NCBI RefSeq assembly: GCF_001278755.1
Contig: NZ_CP012601.1
Coordinates: 3,782,154 to 3,846,153 of the forward strand
DNA length: 64,000 nt
Direction of reading: 5' to 3'
Source of the DNA: Bacillus sp. FJAT-22090
Lineage (GTDB): Bacteria > Bacillota > Bacilli > Bacillales_A > Planococcaceae
Part shown: piece after piece, positions 38,217 to 47,490 of the stretch
Layout of the letters: each line of letters opens with the position of its first letter
How positions within the stretch are numbered: the first letter of the stretch is position 1
Notes under the pieces: model-generated
Database searches by the model: none
Told to the model about the DNA's origin: nothing
What the model saw: the letters and a program-made list of their open reading frames with translations, nothing else
Made by a program: the position numbers and the translations under genes

Positions 38217-39827
38217 ATGAAAAAGAATACATTACAAGCACGTATTTTTACATTTGGGGCTATATTTGTTTCGTTAGTGGCAATAGTCATAGGGATATCC
38301 TTTTACTTTATCATTTCTCATGCCATTGAAAGACAAATAGGGGAGAGGGCCCTTAGTATAGCAATCACTACTGCAGAACGACAAGATATTATTGCTGGCT
38401 TTCAAGCAGAGAATCCTACGGATGTTCTTCAGCCTATTGCAACATCTATCCAAGAGAGCACAGGGGCAGAGTATGTTGTTATTGGAAATAAAGAAGGAAT
38501 TCGCTATGCCCATCCTGTAAAGGAAAGAATCGGGCAAAAGATGGTAGGCGATGATAATGAGCAAGCACTAATTTATGGTAAATCCTATATATCAGAAGCT
38601 ACTGGTACATTGGGAACAGCTCTAAGAGGGAAAGCACCAGTTTTCGATGACAAAGGAGAAATTATTGGAGTTATTTCAGTTGGATTTTTAAAGGACAATA
38701 TTGCAATGATATTCATGCAGTATGTGGACAATATTGCATATATCGTTGTAATTGCTATTTTAATAGGAATTGTTGGATCTAGTATATTAGCACGCAATAT
38801 TAAAAAAGAATTATTTAATCTGGAACCGTCTGAAATAGCGAGTTTATTTACAGAGCGTAATGCATTGATTGAATCTGTACGCGAAGGAATTATTATGGTC
38901 GATGCAAACGGTGTCATTACGATGGTCAATTTAGCAGCACACGAAATATTATCTTTACCAGAACAGACGGAGCTAGTTGGTCGTAATATTTGGGAAGTGA
39001 TTCCAAATACGAATCTACCACAAGTTATGGAGTCTGGAGAAGATCAATTAGATCGTCCGATGGAGATTCGTGGAAAAAAAGCGATTGTAAATCGTATTCC
39101 GATTCGAGTAGGAGACAAAATAGTGGGAGCGGTTTCAAGTTTTCGTCTTCAGTCGGATATTGATCGGTTAGCTGAAGAGTTATCGCAAGTGAAGCGTTAT
39201 ACCGAAGCATTAAGAGCACAGACACATGAATATAACAATTTTTTATATACGATATCCGGTCTTATTCAGCTAAATTCTTATGAGGAAGCACTTAGTTTAA
39301 TCCATGTAGAGACAGCAGAACATCAATCATTAATTCAATTCATGACGAAGCATTTACAGGATCCATTCCTTGGGGGGATTGTTATTGGATTTTTAAATCG
39401 TGCAAAGGAATTGAAGGTACGATTTGTTTTGGATGAAGACAGTTACTTAGAGAAGCTGCCGAAACATTTACAGAAACACCTCTTTGTCTCGATTATTGGA
39501 AACTTAGTAACGAATGGATTTGAAGCAGTCGAGGGCTTACTAGAAGACGAACGGATTGTCCGAGTGTTCATATTAGATAACGGAGAAGAAATTTTAATTG
39601 AAGTAGAAGATTCAGGAAATGGGATAAAAGAGGAAGTACTAAATGATATTTGGAAGGAAGGAGTTTCTACGAAGGAAGATGGAAATCGCGGATATGGTTT
39701 AGTGAAGGTACAGGAAAATGTGAATGATTTGGGTGGCTCGATTGCTATCGAAAGAGGCGATCTAGGAGGAGCTCTGTTTATCGTTTCGATTCCAAAAGGG
39801 GGTTATTTACATGACAAACCAAATTGA
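38217..39827 (+). CDS. CitA/DcuS-type sensor histidine kinase
   Basis: 536 aa. Membrane segments at about residues 12-34 and 170-192 enclose an extracytoplasmic carboxylate-sensor (PASC/CACHE-like) domain. A cytoplasmic PAS domain spans about 212-312. The phosphoacceptor is H337 in AQTHEYNNFLYTISGLI, and the ATPase domain has NLVTNGFEAVE, DSGNGIKEE and GYGLVKVQENVNDLGGSI. It resembles B. subtilis MalK/CitS. It overlaps the regulator gene by 17 bases. Confidence 0.92.
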   Translation: MKKNTLQARIFTFGAIFVSLVAIVIGISFYFIISHAIERQIGERALSIAITTAERQDIIAGFQAENPTDVLQPIATSIQESTGAEYVVIGNKEGIRYAHPVKERIGQKMVGDDNEQALIYGKSYISEATGTLGTALRGKAPVFDDKGEIIGVISVGFLKDNIAMIFMQYVDNIAYIVVIAILIGIVGSSILARNIKKELFNLEPSEIASLFTERNALIESVREGIIMVDANGVITMVNLAAHEILSLPEQTELVGRNIWEVIPNTNLPQVMESGEDQLDRPMEIRGKKAIVNRIPIRVGDKIVGAVSSFRLQSDIDRLAEELSQVKRYTEALRAQTHEYNNFLYTISGLIQLNSYEEALSLIHVETAEHQSLIQFMTKHLQDPFLGGIVIGFLNRAKELKVRFVLDEDSYLEKLPKHLQKHLFVSIIGNLVTNGFEAVEGLLEDERIVRVFILDNGEEILIEVEDSGNGIKEEVLNDIWKEGVSTKEDGNRGYGLVKVQENVNDLGGSIAIERGDLGGALFIVSIPKGGYLHDKPN

Positions 39828-40497
39828 AATACTAATAGTAGAAGACGATAAAAGAATTTCTGATATTCATCGACGATTTATTGAAAAATTAGTAGGATTT
39901 GAGGTCATTGGTTCTGCATTTACAGGGGATGAAGCGAAGGATTGGATTATTTCCTATCAACCAGATTTAGTTTTACTAGATGTGTACCTTCCTGATACGT
40001 TAGGAACTGACTTATTAACAGTCATACAGGAGCATAGTCCAGACACAGATATTATTTTCATCACTGCTGCAGCTGAGGCGGATATTGTGAAAAAAGCATT
40101 TCGAGGTGGTGTGGCAGATTATATTTTGAAGCCATTAACATTTGAAAAATTCAAGGAAAGTCTTCTGGCTTACAAAGAAAAGAGAGATATCCTCACAGGA
40201 GTAGGCAATGTCCAAGAGGAATTAATCAAGTCGCTTTGGAACAATAAAGCGACACCTATACAGTATATGGAATCGATTCCTCCTAAAGGAATCGATCCAA
40301 TTACGAAAGAAAAAATAGTAAATGAGATAAAAACAATAAAGGAAGGGATTACAGCGGAGTCTCTTGGTCTACAAGTAGGGGTGAGTCGATCTACTGCAAG
40401 ACGCTATTTAGAATATTTAGTTTCAGAAAAGGTTGTGTATGCAGAACTCATATACGGAACGGTTGGTAGACCGGAGCGTAGATACTTTATCCAGTAG
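39811..40497 (+). CDS. CitB/DcuR-type response regulator
   Basis: 228 aa. Receiver domain with LIVEDDKR, phosphoacceptor Asp in LVLLDVYLPD, and KPLTFEKF. The C-terminal helix-turn-helix contains ITAESLGLQVGVSRSTARRYLEYLVSE, as in DcuR/MalR/CitT. Likely target: the downstream tct operon, by analogy with CitST controlling citrate uptake. Confidence 0.92.
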   Translation: MTNQIEILIVEDDKRISDIHRRFIEKLVGFEVIGSAFTGDEAKDWIISYQPDLVLLDVYLPDTLGTDLLTVIQEHSPDTDIIFITAAAEADIVKKAFRGGVADYILKPLTFEKFKESLLAYKEKRDILTGVGNVQEELIKSLWNNKATPIQYMESIPPKGIDPITKEKIVNEIKTIKEGITAESLGLQVGVSRSTARRYLEYLVSEKVVYAELIYGTVGRPERRYFIQ

Positions 40498-40598
40498 TCG
40501 TGAACAATATGAACAAAATGAACTTAATACCCTTTATCCAACTTATAATCAAAAGCATTGAGTTTACGTAATGTTTTGATAAATTATAAACAAGCGAA

Positions 40599-40612
40599 TG
40601 AAAACGCTATCA
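40599..40612 (+). promoter_or_regulatory. cre site (CcpA) before tctC
   Basis: TGAAAACGCTATCA fits the cre consensus TGWNANCGNTNWCA at every position, 26 bases before the TctC start. Predicts repression of tricarboxylate uptake when preferred sugars are present. Confidence 0.85.
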
Positions 40613-40638
40613 TAAAAAGGGGTTAAGGGGGATTTAAT

Positions 40639-41661
40639 GTGAGTATGTGGAAAAAAATCACTTCAATAGCTTTTACAGCATCATTAGCAGTAGGCTTAGC
40701 AGCTTGTTCATCCGAAGAAGGTGGAGAAGGAAAAGCAGGAGCTTCTGAGTATCCCAAAAATAATATTACGCTTGTTGCTCCATCTGGTGCAGGGGGCGGA
40801 TGGGATTTAACAGCACGATCTATCGCAAAAACAATGAATGATACGAAATTAATTGAAAAACCAATCACTGTGGAAAACAAGCCAGGTGGTGGTGGAGCAG
40901 TGTACATGGCGGAATTTGCAACGAAAGAAGCAAAGAATGATTATGCATTGATGGTTAAGTCTCCACCAATTCTTATTAATAACAACAAAGCAGAAGGAAA
41001 TAGCCAATATGGCTACAAGGATACAACACCATTAGCACAGTTAACTCGTGACTACGGTGCAATAGTAGTTAAAAATGACTCTGATTTTAAAACGTTACAA
41101 GATGTATTAGATGCTATTAAAGCTGATTCAAAGGCAGTAACACTTGCAGGAGGATCTGCACCAGGGTCTATGGACCATTTAGTAGGAGTTCTACCAGCAT
41201 TTGAAGCTGGAATTGATCCGAAAACAGTTAAGTATGTTTCGTATGATGGCGGTGGAGAAGCAGTGGCTGCTCTTCTTGGTGGAAACGCAGATGTAATTGC
41301 AACGGATGCATCTACAATTGCTACGTATGTAAAATCTGGCGATGTACGTGTACTTGCAGTTAGCTCTACAGAACGTTTAGAAGGTGATTTAGCAGATGTG
41401 CCAACATTCAAAGAGTCTGGTATCGATGCAGAATTTACAATTTGGCGAGGTATTTTCGGACCGAAAGAAATGTCAGAAGGCGCTAAAAACTACTGGTCTG
41501 AAAAACTAAGTGAAATGGTAGAAACGGAAGAATGGAAAGCTGAGCTAACGAAGAACGGTTGGGCTAGTGAATACCGTAACGCAGAAGACTTTACTAAGTA
41601 TTTGGAAGACCAAGATAAAGTGATTGTTGAATTATTAACAGCACTTGGCATGCAGAAATAA
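40639..41661 (+). CDS. tctC: Tripartite tricarboxylate transporter substrate-binding lipoprotein (TctC)
   Basis: 340 aa from GTG. Signal with lipobox LAAC. BugT/TctC blocks are NNITLVAPSGAGGGWDLTAR, VENKPGGGGAVYMAEFA, VKYVSYDGGGEAVAALLGGNADVI and VRVLAVSSTERL. It binds citrate-like carboxylates and delivers them to TctAB. A hairpin between it and tctB probably sets higher expression of the binding protein. Confidence 0.93.
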   Translation: MSMWKKITSIAFTASLAVGLAACSSEEGGEGKAGASEYPKNNITLVAPSGAGGGWDLTARSIAKTMNDTKLIEKPITVENKPGGGGAVYMAEFATKEAKNDYALMVKSPPILINNNKAEGNSQYGYKDTTPLAQLTRDYGAIVVKNDSDFKTLQDVLDAIKADSKAVTLAGGSAPGSMDHLVGVLPAFEAGIDPKTVKYVSYDGGGEAVAALLGGNADVIATDASTIATYVKSGDVRVLAVSSTERLEGDLADVPTFKESGIDAEFTIWRGIFGPKEMSEGAKNYWSEKLSEMVETEEWKAELTKNGWASEYRNAEDFTKYLEDQDKVIVELLTALGMQK

Positions 41662-41670
41662 AAAGTAATT

Positions 41671-41695
41671 GGCGGCCATTGTTGCCGCCTTTTCT
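41671..41695 (+). terminator. Hairpin/partial terminator between tctC and tctB
   Basis: GGCGGC-CATTGTT-GCCGCC followed by TTTTC. Inside the operon, so it likely attenuates rather than ends transcription. Confidence 0.8.
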
Positions 41696-41715
41696 ATTAG
41701 AAAGGAGAGTGCACT

Positions 41716-42165
41716 GTGAATAAAAAATTTGATCGAATAGCCGGAATTGCTTTTTTATTAATTGGAATTCTGTTTTTTGTAGAGAGCCAAAGAATTTCAG
41801 ATAGTGCTTATGGGTCTACTGTCGGTCCGAAGATTTTCCCTATGGGCCTTGGAATAATTTTAATATTATTAAGCATTCGACTATTATATGAAACATTTAA
41901 ATATAAATCGGAAGACTCCCAAAAGGAGCAATTGCAATATAAGAAGTTCCTAATCATCTTTGGAGGCGCGGTATTATATGCATTTTTCTTAGAGATAGTT
42001 GGTTACGTCGTATCTACCTTTCTATTTTTATTCATAGCTTTTCAAACGATGGAGAGAGGGAAAACAGTTTCCTCTGTAGTTATAGCAGCAGTATTTTCAT
42101 TTGGCATTTATTATTTATTTTCAGAGCTTCTTGGTGGGTCATTGCCAGGATTCCCGCTGTTTTAA
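41716..42165 (+). CDS. tctB: Tripartite tricarboxylate transporter small membrane subunit (TctB)
   Basis: 149 aa with four membrane segments. The opening FDRIAGIAFLLIGILFFVESQRI and VGPKIFPMGLGIILILLSIRL are typical of TctB. Start GTG with AAAGGAG upstream. Partner of TctA. Confidence 0.92.
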   Translation: MNKKFDRIAGIAFLLIGILFFVESQRISDSAYGSTVGPKIFPMGLGIILILLSIRLLYETFKYKSEDSQKEQLQYKKFLIIFGGAVLYAFFLEIVGYVVSTFLFLFIAFQTMERGKTVSSVVIAAVFSFGIYYLFSELLGGSLPGFPLF

Positions 42166-42183
42166 GGAAGGAGAGATTAAGCT

Positions 42184-43710
42184 ATGGACACATTGCAATT
42201 TTTAGCTGACGGATTTAGTGTCGCATTTCAATGGCATAATATATTGTTCGCCTTTGTTGGTGTGGTTATCGGAACAGCAGTTGGCGTATTGCCAGGTATC
42301 GGTCCGATGAGTGGTGTTGCTCTTCTCATTCCAGTAACAGCAACGATTACATCTGGAATGCCAACTGGAGCAGCTGCAGCAAGCTCGATCATTTTGTTAG
42401 CAGGGGTATATTACGGAGCGATGTATGGTGGCTCTACAACTTCTATTCTATTGAATACACCAGGAGAATCGTCTTCTGTTGTAACAACTTTAGATGGTTA
42501 CCAAATGGCGAAACAAGGTCGAGCAGGAGCAGCTTTGGCAATTTCGGCAATTGGGTCATTTTGTGCAGGGATAGTTTCGTTAATTGGACTTGTACTATTA
42601 GCCGAACCACTCTCGAATGTGGCGATAAAATTTGGACCAGCAGAATATTTTTCGTTAATGTTATTAGGTTTAGCAGCAGTGAGCGGACTTGCAGGAAAAT
42701 CAATGACGAAAGCATTAATGATGACTGTTTTCGGACTTATGCTAGGAACAGTAGGAATAGATGCGGTTTCGGGAATTGCCCGCTTTACATATGACCTTCC
42801 CATTTTATATTCAGGATTCGAATTTTTAACGATTGCAGTTGGTTTATTTGCCCTGGGGGAAGTGTTTAAAACAATTTTAGAACGAGATGAAGAGTCAGGG
42901 GCAATTGCTAAGATCAATCGGATATTGCCAACAAAGCAGGATATGAAGGAAAGTGCCGTACCAATTGCCCGTGGTTCACTTCTAGGCTTTTTTATAGGTG
43001 TTTTACCAGGAGCAGGTGCTACACTAGCTTCATTCTTCTCCTATATGACGGAGAAAAAATTTAGTAAAACTCCAGAGAAATTTGGAACCGGACATATTGC
43101 TGGAGTGGCGGGTCCGGAGTCAGCAAACAACGCAGCATCTGGCGGAGCAATGATTCCACTTTTAACTTTAGGGATACCTGGATCAGGTACGACCGCTATA
43201 CTAATGGGTGCACTCATCATGTACAATATTCAACCAGGCCCATTATTATTTGATGAACATCCAGAAGTTGCATGGGGCCTAATCGCAAGTATGTTCATCG
43301 GGAACTTAATGTTACTTGTGCTGAATATGCCACTAGTAAGAGTCTTTGCAAAAATCATTCAGACACCAAAGAAGTATTTGCTACCAATGATTGTTGCCAT
43401 CTCATTCTTCGGTGTTTACGCAGTACAATATACAACATTTGATCTCTTCATATTGTTAGGCTGTGGAGTTTTAGGTTATCTATTATCGAAGAACGATTAC
43501 CCAGTAGCTCCTTTAGTTTTAGCACTTGTACTTGGCCCAATGATTGAAAACAATATGCGTCGTGCTTTAACGATTTCGAATGGAGACTTTAGTATCTTCG
43601 TAACAAAACCGTTATCGCTAGTTTTCATCATTGCAGCTGCAGCATGGTTATTGATTCCTTTACTTTTAAAATTAAAGGGACGTCAAGTTATTGTAAACGA
43701 AGAAGAATAA
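42184..43710 (+). CDS. tctA: Tripartite tricarboxylate transporter large membrane subunit (TctA)
   Basis: 508 aa, about 12 membrane segments. TctA hallmarks are GVLPGIGPMSGVALLIP, YYGAMYGGSTTSILLNTPGE, the second-half GVLPGAGATLASFFSY, and GVAGPESANNAASGGAMIPLLTLGIPGSGTTAILMGAL. Secondary transporter driven by an ion gradient. Last gene of the tct operon. Confidence 0.96.
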   Translation: MDTLQFLADGFSVAFQWHNILFAFVGVVIGTAVGVLPGIGPMSGVALLIPVTATITSGMPTGAAAASSIILLAGVYYGAMYGGSTTSILLNTPGESSSVVTTLDGYQMAKQGRAGAALAISAIGSFCAGIVSLIGLVLLAEPLSNVAIKFGPAEYFSLMLLGLAAVSGLAGKSMTKALMMTVFGLMLGTVGIDAVSGIARFTYDLPILYSGFEFLTIAVGLFALGEVFKTILERDEESGAIAKINRILPTKQDMKESAVPIARGSLLGFFIGVLPGAGATLASFFSYMTEKKFSKTPEKFGTGHIAGVAGPESANNAASGGAMIPLLTLGIPGSGTTAILMGALIMYNIQPGPLLFDEHPEVAWGLIASMFIGNLMLLVLNMPLVRVFAKIIQTPKKYLLPMIVAISFFGVYAVQYTTFDLFILLGCGVLGYLLSKNDYPVAPLVLALVLGPMIENNMRRALTISNGDFSIFVTKPLSLVFIIAAAAWLLIPLLLKLKGRQVIVNEEE

Positions 43711-43713
43711 GAG

Positions 43714-43753
43714 AAATGCAGACTCTACTTGAATGGAGAGTCTGCATTTTTTT
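43714..43753 (+). terminator. AATGCAGACTC-family terminator after tctA
   Basis: AAATGCAGACTCT and AGAGTCTGCATTTTTTT around a 10-base loop; variant of the hairpins at 34075 and 35392. Confidence 0.92.
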
Positions 43754-43760
43754 AGTTTCT

Positions 43761-43849
43761 GACCGGATAAATAGATTTGTGACTGGATAGAAAGTTTTCT
43801 GACCGGATATACAAAAATGTGACCGGATAAAATAATTTCTGACCGTTTA
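43761..43849 (+). repeat. 20-bp-period repeat array (five units)
   Basis: Cores at 43761, 43781, 43801 and 43821 (GACCGGATA, GACTGGATA, GACCGGATA, GACCGGATA) and terminal GACCGTTTA at 43841, exactly 20 bp apart. The 460 bases from 43711 to 44170 hold this array, the terminator and the LacI promoter, with no gene. Confidence 0.92.
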
Positions 43850-43959
43850 ACCGATTTATATACTAGTAGTAACCATGAATATAATTTTTTTAGATAAGGG
43901 GTGTTCAAGTGTAACGGTTGTTTCTAATCAAAAACGGTATAATCTGTTAAAAAAATATA

Positions 43960-43988
43960 TTGACACACGAGGGATCTAATTATATATT
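43960..43988 (+). promoter_or_regulatory. Putative promoter of the LacI regulator
   Basis: TTGACA (43960-43965), 17-bp spacer, TATATT (43983-43988). Leaves a leader of about 175 bases before the TTG start. Confidence 0.6.
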
Positions 43989-44135
43989 AATTTCAGTACC
44001 AATTTTCTGAATATAATATATTCATTGAATTTATTTTTTTTGCACTAACTTGTACCTACAACCTGTTGACCCTATTTATACTTAATTTAATATTGTACTA
44101 GATTGCTATGGATTATATAGTACAATTATATAAAT

Positions 44136-44149
44136 TGAAAACGGTTGCA
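44136..44149 (+). promoter_or_regulatory. cre-like / LacI-type operator before the LacI gene
   Basis: TGAAAACGGTTGCA fits 13 of 14 positions of the cre consensus. Could serve CcpA or the LacI protein itself. Confidence 0.5.
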
Positions 44150-44170
44150 AAGGAAAGAGGTACAAAAAAA

Positions 44171-45193
44171 TTGGTTAGATTAAAAGATATTGCAAAGCAC
44201 GTTGGAGTTTCAATTACTACTGTTTCCCGCGTCATTAAAAATGATTCTTCACGGAATGTGAATCCTGAAACAAAGAAAAAAGTTTGGCAGGCTGTAAAAG
44301 AGCTGGGCTATATACCAAACGAGTACGCTCGGAATCTTGTCGCATCTTCTGTGCAAGAAAAGAAGAGCACAAGGAGAATCGCATGGCTTGCAAGTCCACG
44401 TCTTGCCGAGTCTAACCCATACTTTTCCAAAATATATTCCGGTATTAGCGAAACATTGAATAATGCAGGCTACTCGCTATTACTGTTAAGTAATGAGGAT
44501 TTGGAAGACGAAGCTTTTTTTCATCAGATTATTAGGGAAAAGGAAGTAGATGGGGTTTTACTGATTGACAAGGTGGATGAAGAAATACTTCTTGAAATCA
44601 AGGATATGATTCCAGTCGTGGGCGTTGACTTTAACTATAGTGATCATGCAATTTCCACTGTAGATTATGACCGAGAAGAAGCAGCTTTTAAAGCAGTGGA
44701 ACATCTAATATCAAAAGGACATCGTCATATCGGTTTCATCGGTGGTGGAATTGACATTACAATGACAAACGAAAAACGTTTCAAAGGATTTAAAAAAGGA
44801 ATGAATGAATTTGGATTGCCTATTAGAGAAAGTTGGATCATTAATTCAAATTGGTGCTTGGAACAAAGCTATAAAGCTACAAAGGAATTATTAAATAATC
44901 CTCAAAATAATCGCCCAACTGCTATATTTTGTGCTGGTGACTTACTAGCGATTGCTGCGATGCGGGCTGCACACGAACTTGATCTTAACATTCCAGGAGA
45001 TATTGCATTTATCGGCATTGATAATAATGATATGGCTCAATATGTAGTTCCTTCATTGTCGACCATATCGATACCTCAATATGAAATGGGTGTTATCGCA
45101 GCCAAAACGCTGATGAATCAAATTGAAGATAATCCAAATATAGCTTTAAAAACCTTATTACCATTTGAATTACTAATTCGTCAATCTACATGA
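44171..45193 (+). CDS. LacI-family transcriptional regulator
   Basis: 340 aa from TTG, 7 bases after AGAGGT; this start puts the helix-turn-helix (VRLKDIAKHVGVSITTVSRVI) at the very N-terminus as in all LacI proteins. An upstream ATG at 44108 would add 21 unlikely residues. C-terminal sugar-binding fold: GVLLIDKVDEE, HLISKGHRHIGFIGG, TAIFCAGDLLAIAAMRAAHELDLNIPGDIAFIGIDNNDMA. It lies just before the amino-sugar operon, whose upstream region carries a LacI-type palindrome. Confidence 0.9.
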   Translation: MVRLKDIAKHVGVSITTVSRVIKNDSSRNVNPETKKKVWQAVKELGYIPNEYARNLVASSVQEKKSTRRIAWLASPRLAESNPYFSKIYSGISETLNNAGYSLLLLSNEDLEDEAFFHQIIREKEVDGVLLIDKVDEEILLEIKDMIPVVGVDFNYSDHAISTVDYDREEAAFKAVEHLISKGHRHIGFIGGGIDITMTNEKRFKGFKKGMNEFGLPIRESWIINSNWCLEQSYKATKELLNNPQNNRPTAIFCAGDLLAIAAMRAAHELDLNIPGDIAFIGIDNNDMAQYVVPSLSTISIPQYEMGVIAAKTLMNQIEDNPNIALKTLLPFELLIRQST

Positions 45194-45224
45194 AATTTTG
45201 GAGATTACTTAATCAAGCATTACA

Positions 45225-45238
45225 GGAAAACGTTATCC
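45225..45238. promoter_or_regulatory. LacI-type operator before the Gfo/Idh-ABC operon
   Basis: GGAAAACGTTATCC is a near-perfect palindrome with the central CG of LacI-family operators (one mismatch), 59 bases before the Gfo/Idh gene. Probable target of the adjacent regulator. Confidence 0.6.
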
Positions 45239-45296
45239 GTAAATACGGGAAATTTTCCAAGATAGAATTGACAATAAATATTGATGGGGTGGAGAA

Positions 45297-46448
45297 ATGA
45301 AGAAAGTAAGAATGGGTATTATCGGAGTTGGTCTTAGAGGCGGACTAGCACACTACTGGCATAAGCCTGAAGGTGAATCAGAAGTAGTTGCGGTCGCAGA
45401 TATTTCTCAAGAGCGATTGTCAAAGTTTCAAGAGAAATTCGATTCTCCAATATTCATGACACAGGATTACAGAGAACTATTGAAACGTGAAGATGTGGAT
45501 GCAGTTGCGGTGTTATCACCGGATTATTTGCATGAGGAACATGTTATAGCAGCACTTGAGGCAGGTAAACATGTCTATTCTGAAAAACCACTTGCTATTA
45601 CGGTAGAAGGATGCGACCGGATTATTGACGTTTGGCAGAAATCAGGAAAGCATTTAATGGTTGGTTTCAATATGCGTTATATGAGCATGTACCAGACGAT
45701 GAAGGAATTAATTGACTCAGGTGCTATTGGGGAATTGAAGAGTATTTGGGTTCGTCATTTTGTCGGATTTGGTGGTTACTTCTATTACCACGATTGGCAT
45801 GGAAAATCAGAAAATACAACTTCACTTCTGTTACAGAAAGGTTCACATGATCTTGACGTTATCCATTGGATTTCAGGTAAGTATGCGACGAAAGTTTCAG
45901 CATTTGGTGGGCTTGACTATTATGGTGGGAACAATCCAAACGACTTAACTTGTCCCGAGTGTGAATTAAAGAATACGTGTCCAGAGTATGTTGCCCATAC
46001 ATTTACGGAATGTGCATTCCGCGAAGAAATCGATGTGGAAGATAATAATATGCTCATTATGGAACTTGAAGGCGGTATTAAGGCATCTTATCTTCAATGT
46101 CATTTCACACCTGATTATTCACGGAACTATACGTTCATCGGGACAAAAGGTCGTATAGAGAATGATGATGTAAACGGAAAAATATACTTGAAAACTCGAA
46201 AAACAAACTCATGGAAAGATTTTAGTGATGTTACCTATGAGATGAAGCCTGAAGATGGTAGTCATGGTGGAGCAGATCCTAAAATTACGCAAGATTTTGT
46301 AGAGTTAGTGCTGTATGATAAACAACCTCTAACAACGCCATTTGCAGGGAGAATGAGTGTAGCAGTCGGATGTGCAGCAACAGAATCTATACGTGCAGGC
46401 GGTAAAGTAGTCAATATTTCACAAGAATCAAGCATAGTTCACAATTAA
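45297..46448 (+). CDS. Gfo/Idh/MocA-family NAD(P)-dependent oxidoreductase
   Basis: 383 aa. N-terminal Rossmann fold GIIGVGLRGGLAHYW, then SEKPLAI (the family EKP motif) near residue 100 and HDLDVIHWISG. A Cys cluster (TCPECELKNTCPEY, residues about 221-234) could bind metal. The family includes sugar dehydrogenases and the NAD-dependent N-acetylgalactosaminidases of GH109. In this amino-sugar operon, either trimming or oxidising an incoming glycan is plausible; neither is shown. First gene of the operon. Confidence 0.85.
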   Translation: MKKVRMGIIGVGLRGGLAHYWHKPEGESEVVAVADISQERLSKFQEKFDSPIFMTQDYRELLKREDVDAVAVLSPDYLHEEHVIAALEAGKHVYSEKPLAITVEGCDRIIDVWQKSGKHLMVGFNMRYMSMYQTMKELIDSGAIGELKSIWVRHFVGFGGYFYYHDWHGKSENTTSLLLQKGSHDLDVIHWISGKYATKVSAFGGLDYYGGNNPNDLTCPECELKNTCPEYVAHTFTECAFREEIDVEDNNMLIMELEGGIKASYLQCHFTPDYSRNYTFIGTKGRIENDDVNGKIYLKTRKTNSWKDFSDVTYEMKPEDGSHGGADPKITQDFVELVLYDKQPLTTPFAGRMSVAVGCAATESIRAGGKVVNISQESSIVHN

Positions 46449-46476
46449 ATAGGATAGCAAGAAAAGGGGTGTGATC

Positions 46477-47478
46477 ATGACAAATTTGAGTGAAGGCGTA
46501 GGCTATGTAGAAGATACCGATAATAGAGGGAAAAAGAAGTCATTGAAAAATCGGCAAAAGTCGAAGAAAAGTGTATGGGTTGAATGGAAAAAGTCTTTTA
46601 GAAAAAATTGGGAACTGTATTTATTGCTTACACCCGTTATTTTATACTTTCTGGTTTTTCATTACTTTCCTCTCTATGGTTTGCAAATTGCATTTAAAGA
46701 TTTCATTGCATCAAAAGGGATTATGGGGAGCCCATGGGTAGGATTTAAACACTTTGAGCGGTTCTTTGATAGTTACTATTTCTGGAGACTAATAAAAAAT
46801 ACTTTAGGAATTGGTATTTTTACGCTAGCTGTTTCTTTTCCAATACCTATTATACTAGCGCTCATGTTAAATGAAATAAAAAGTTTGCGTTATAAAAAAT
46901 TCGTACAGACAGTTATATATGCACCGCATTTCTTATCGACTGTAGTTGTTGTAGGAATGCTCCTGTTGTTTTTGAAAACAGATGGGCTAGTCAATCAGAT
47001 TATCCAACTTTTCGGAGGTTCACCGATTGATTTTATCACGGAGCCGGCTTGGTTTAAAAGCTTGTACGTGTTCTCGGATGTATGGCAAACGATGGGGTGG
47101 AGCTCCATTATTTATATTGCTGCGCTTGCTGCAGTGGACCCGGCACAACATGAAGCTGCAATGATAGATGGAGCGTCAAAATTTCAACGAATTATCCATA
47201 TCAACATCCCGGCAATCATGCCTACTATTGTTATTCTTTTCATTTTGAATGCTGGATCTGTTATGGCTGTAGGGTTTGAAAAAGTATATCTAATGCAAAA
47301 TGATTTAAATATGTCGACGTCTGATGTAATTTCGACATTTGTTTACCGAAGTGGAATTTTGGAAGCTCAATATAGTTTCTCAGCTGCGGTAGGACTGTTC
47401 AACTCGCTCATTAACTTCATCATGCTCATTATGGTAAATCAGATTGCAAAAAAAGTGAATGAGACAAGTCTATGGTAA
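46477..47478 (+). CDS. Carbohydrate ABC transporter permease (LplB-like)
   Basis: 333 aa from the ATG after AAAAGGGGTG. A charged N-terminus (about 40 residues, many Lys) precedes six membrane segments. LLTPVILYFLVFHYFPLYGLQIAFKDF is the LplB/YtcP-partner signature, and the EAA loop is EAAMIDGASKFQRIIHINIPAI. Functions with the next permease and the lipoprotein. No ATPase gene is in the operon, so a shared MsmX-type ATPase elsewhere probably powers it. Confidence 0.9.
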   Translation: MTNLSEGVGYVEDTDNRGKKKSLKNRQKSKKSVWVEWKKSFRKNWELYLLLTPVILYFLVFHYFPLYGLQIAFKDFIASKGIMGSPWVGFKHFERFFDSYYFWRLIKNTLGIGIFTLAVSFPIPIILALMLNEIKSLRYKKFVQTVIYAPHFLSTVVVVGMLLLFLKTDGLVNQIIQLFGGSPIDFITEPAWFKSLYVFSDVWQTMGWSSIIYIAALAAVDPAQHEAAMIDGASKFQRIIHINIPAIMPTIVILFILNAGSVMAVGFEKVYLMQNDLNMSTSDVISTFVYRSGILEAQYSFSAAVGLFNSLINFIMLIMVNQIAKKVNETSLW

Positions 47479-47490
47479 GGGGTGACTAGA

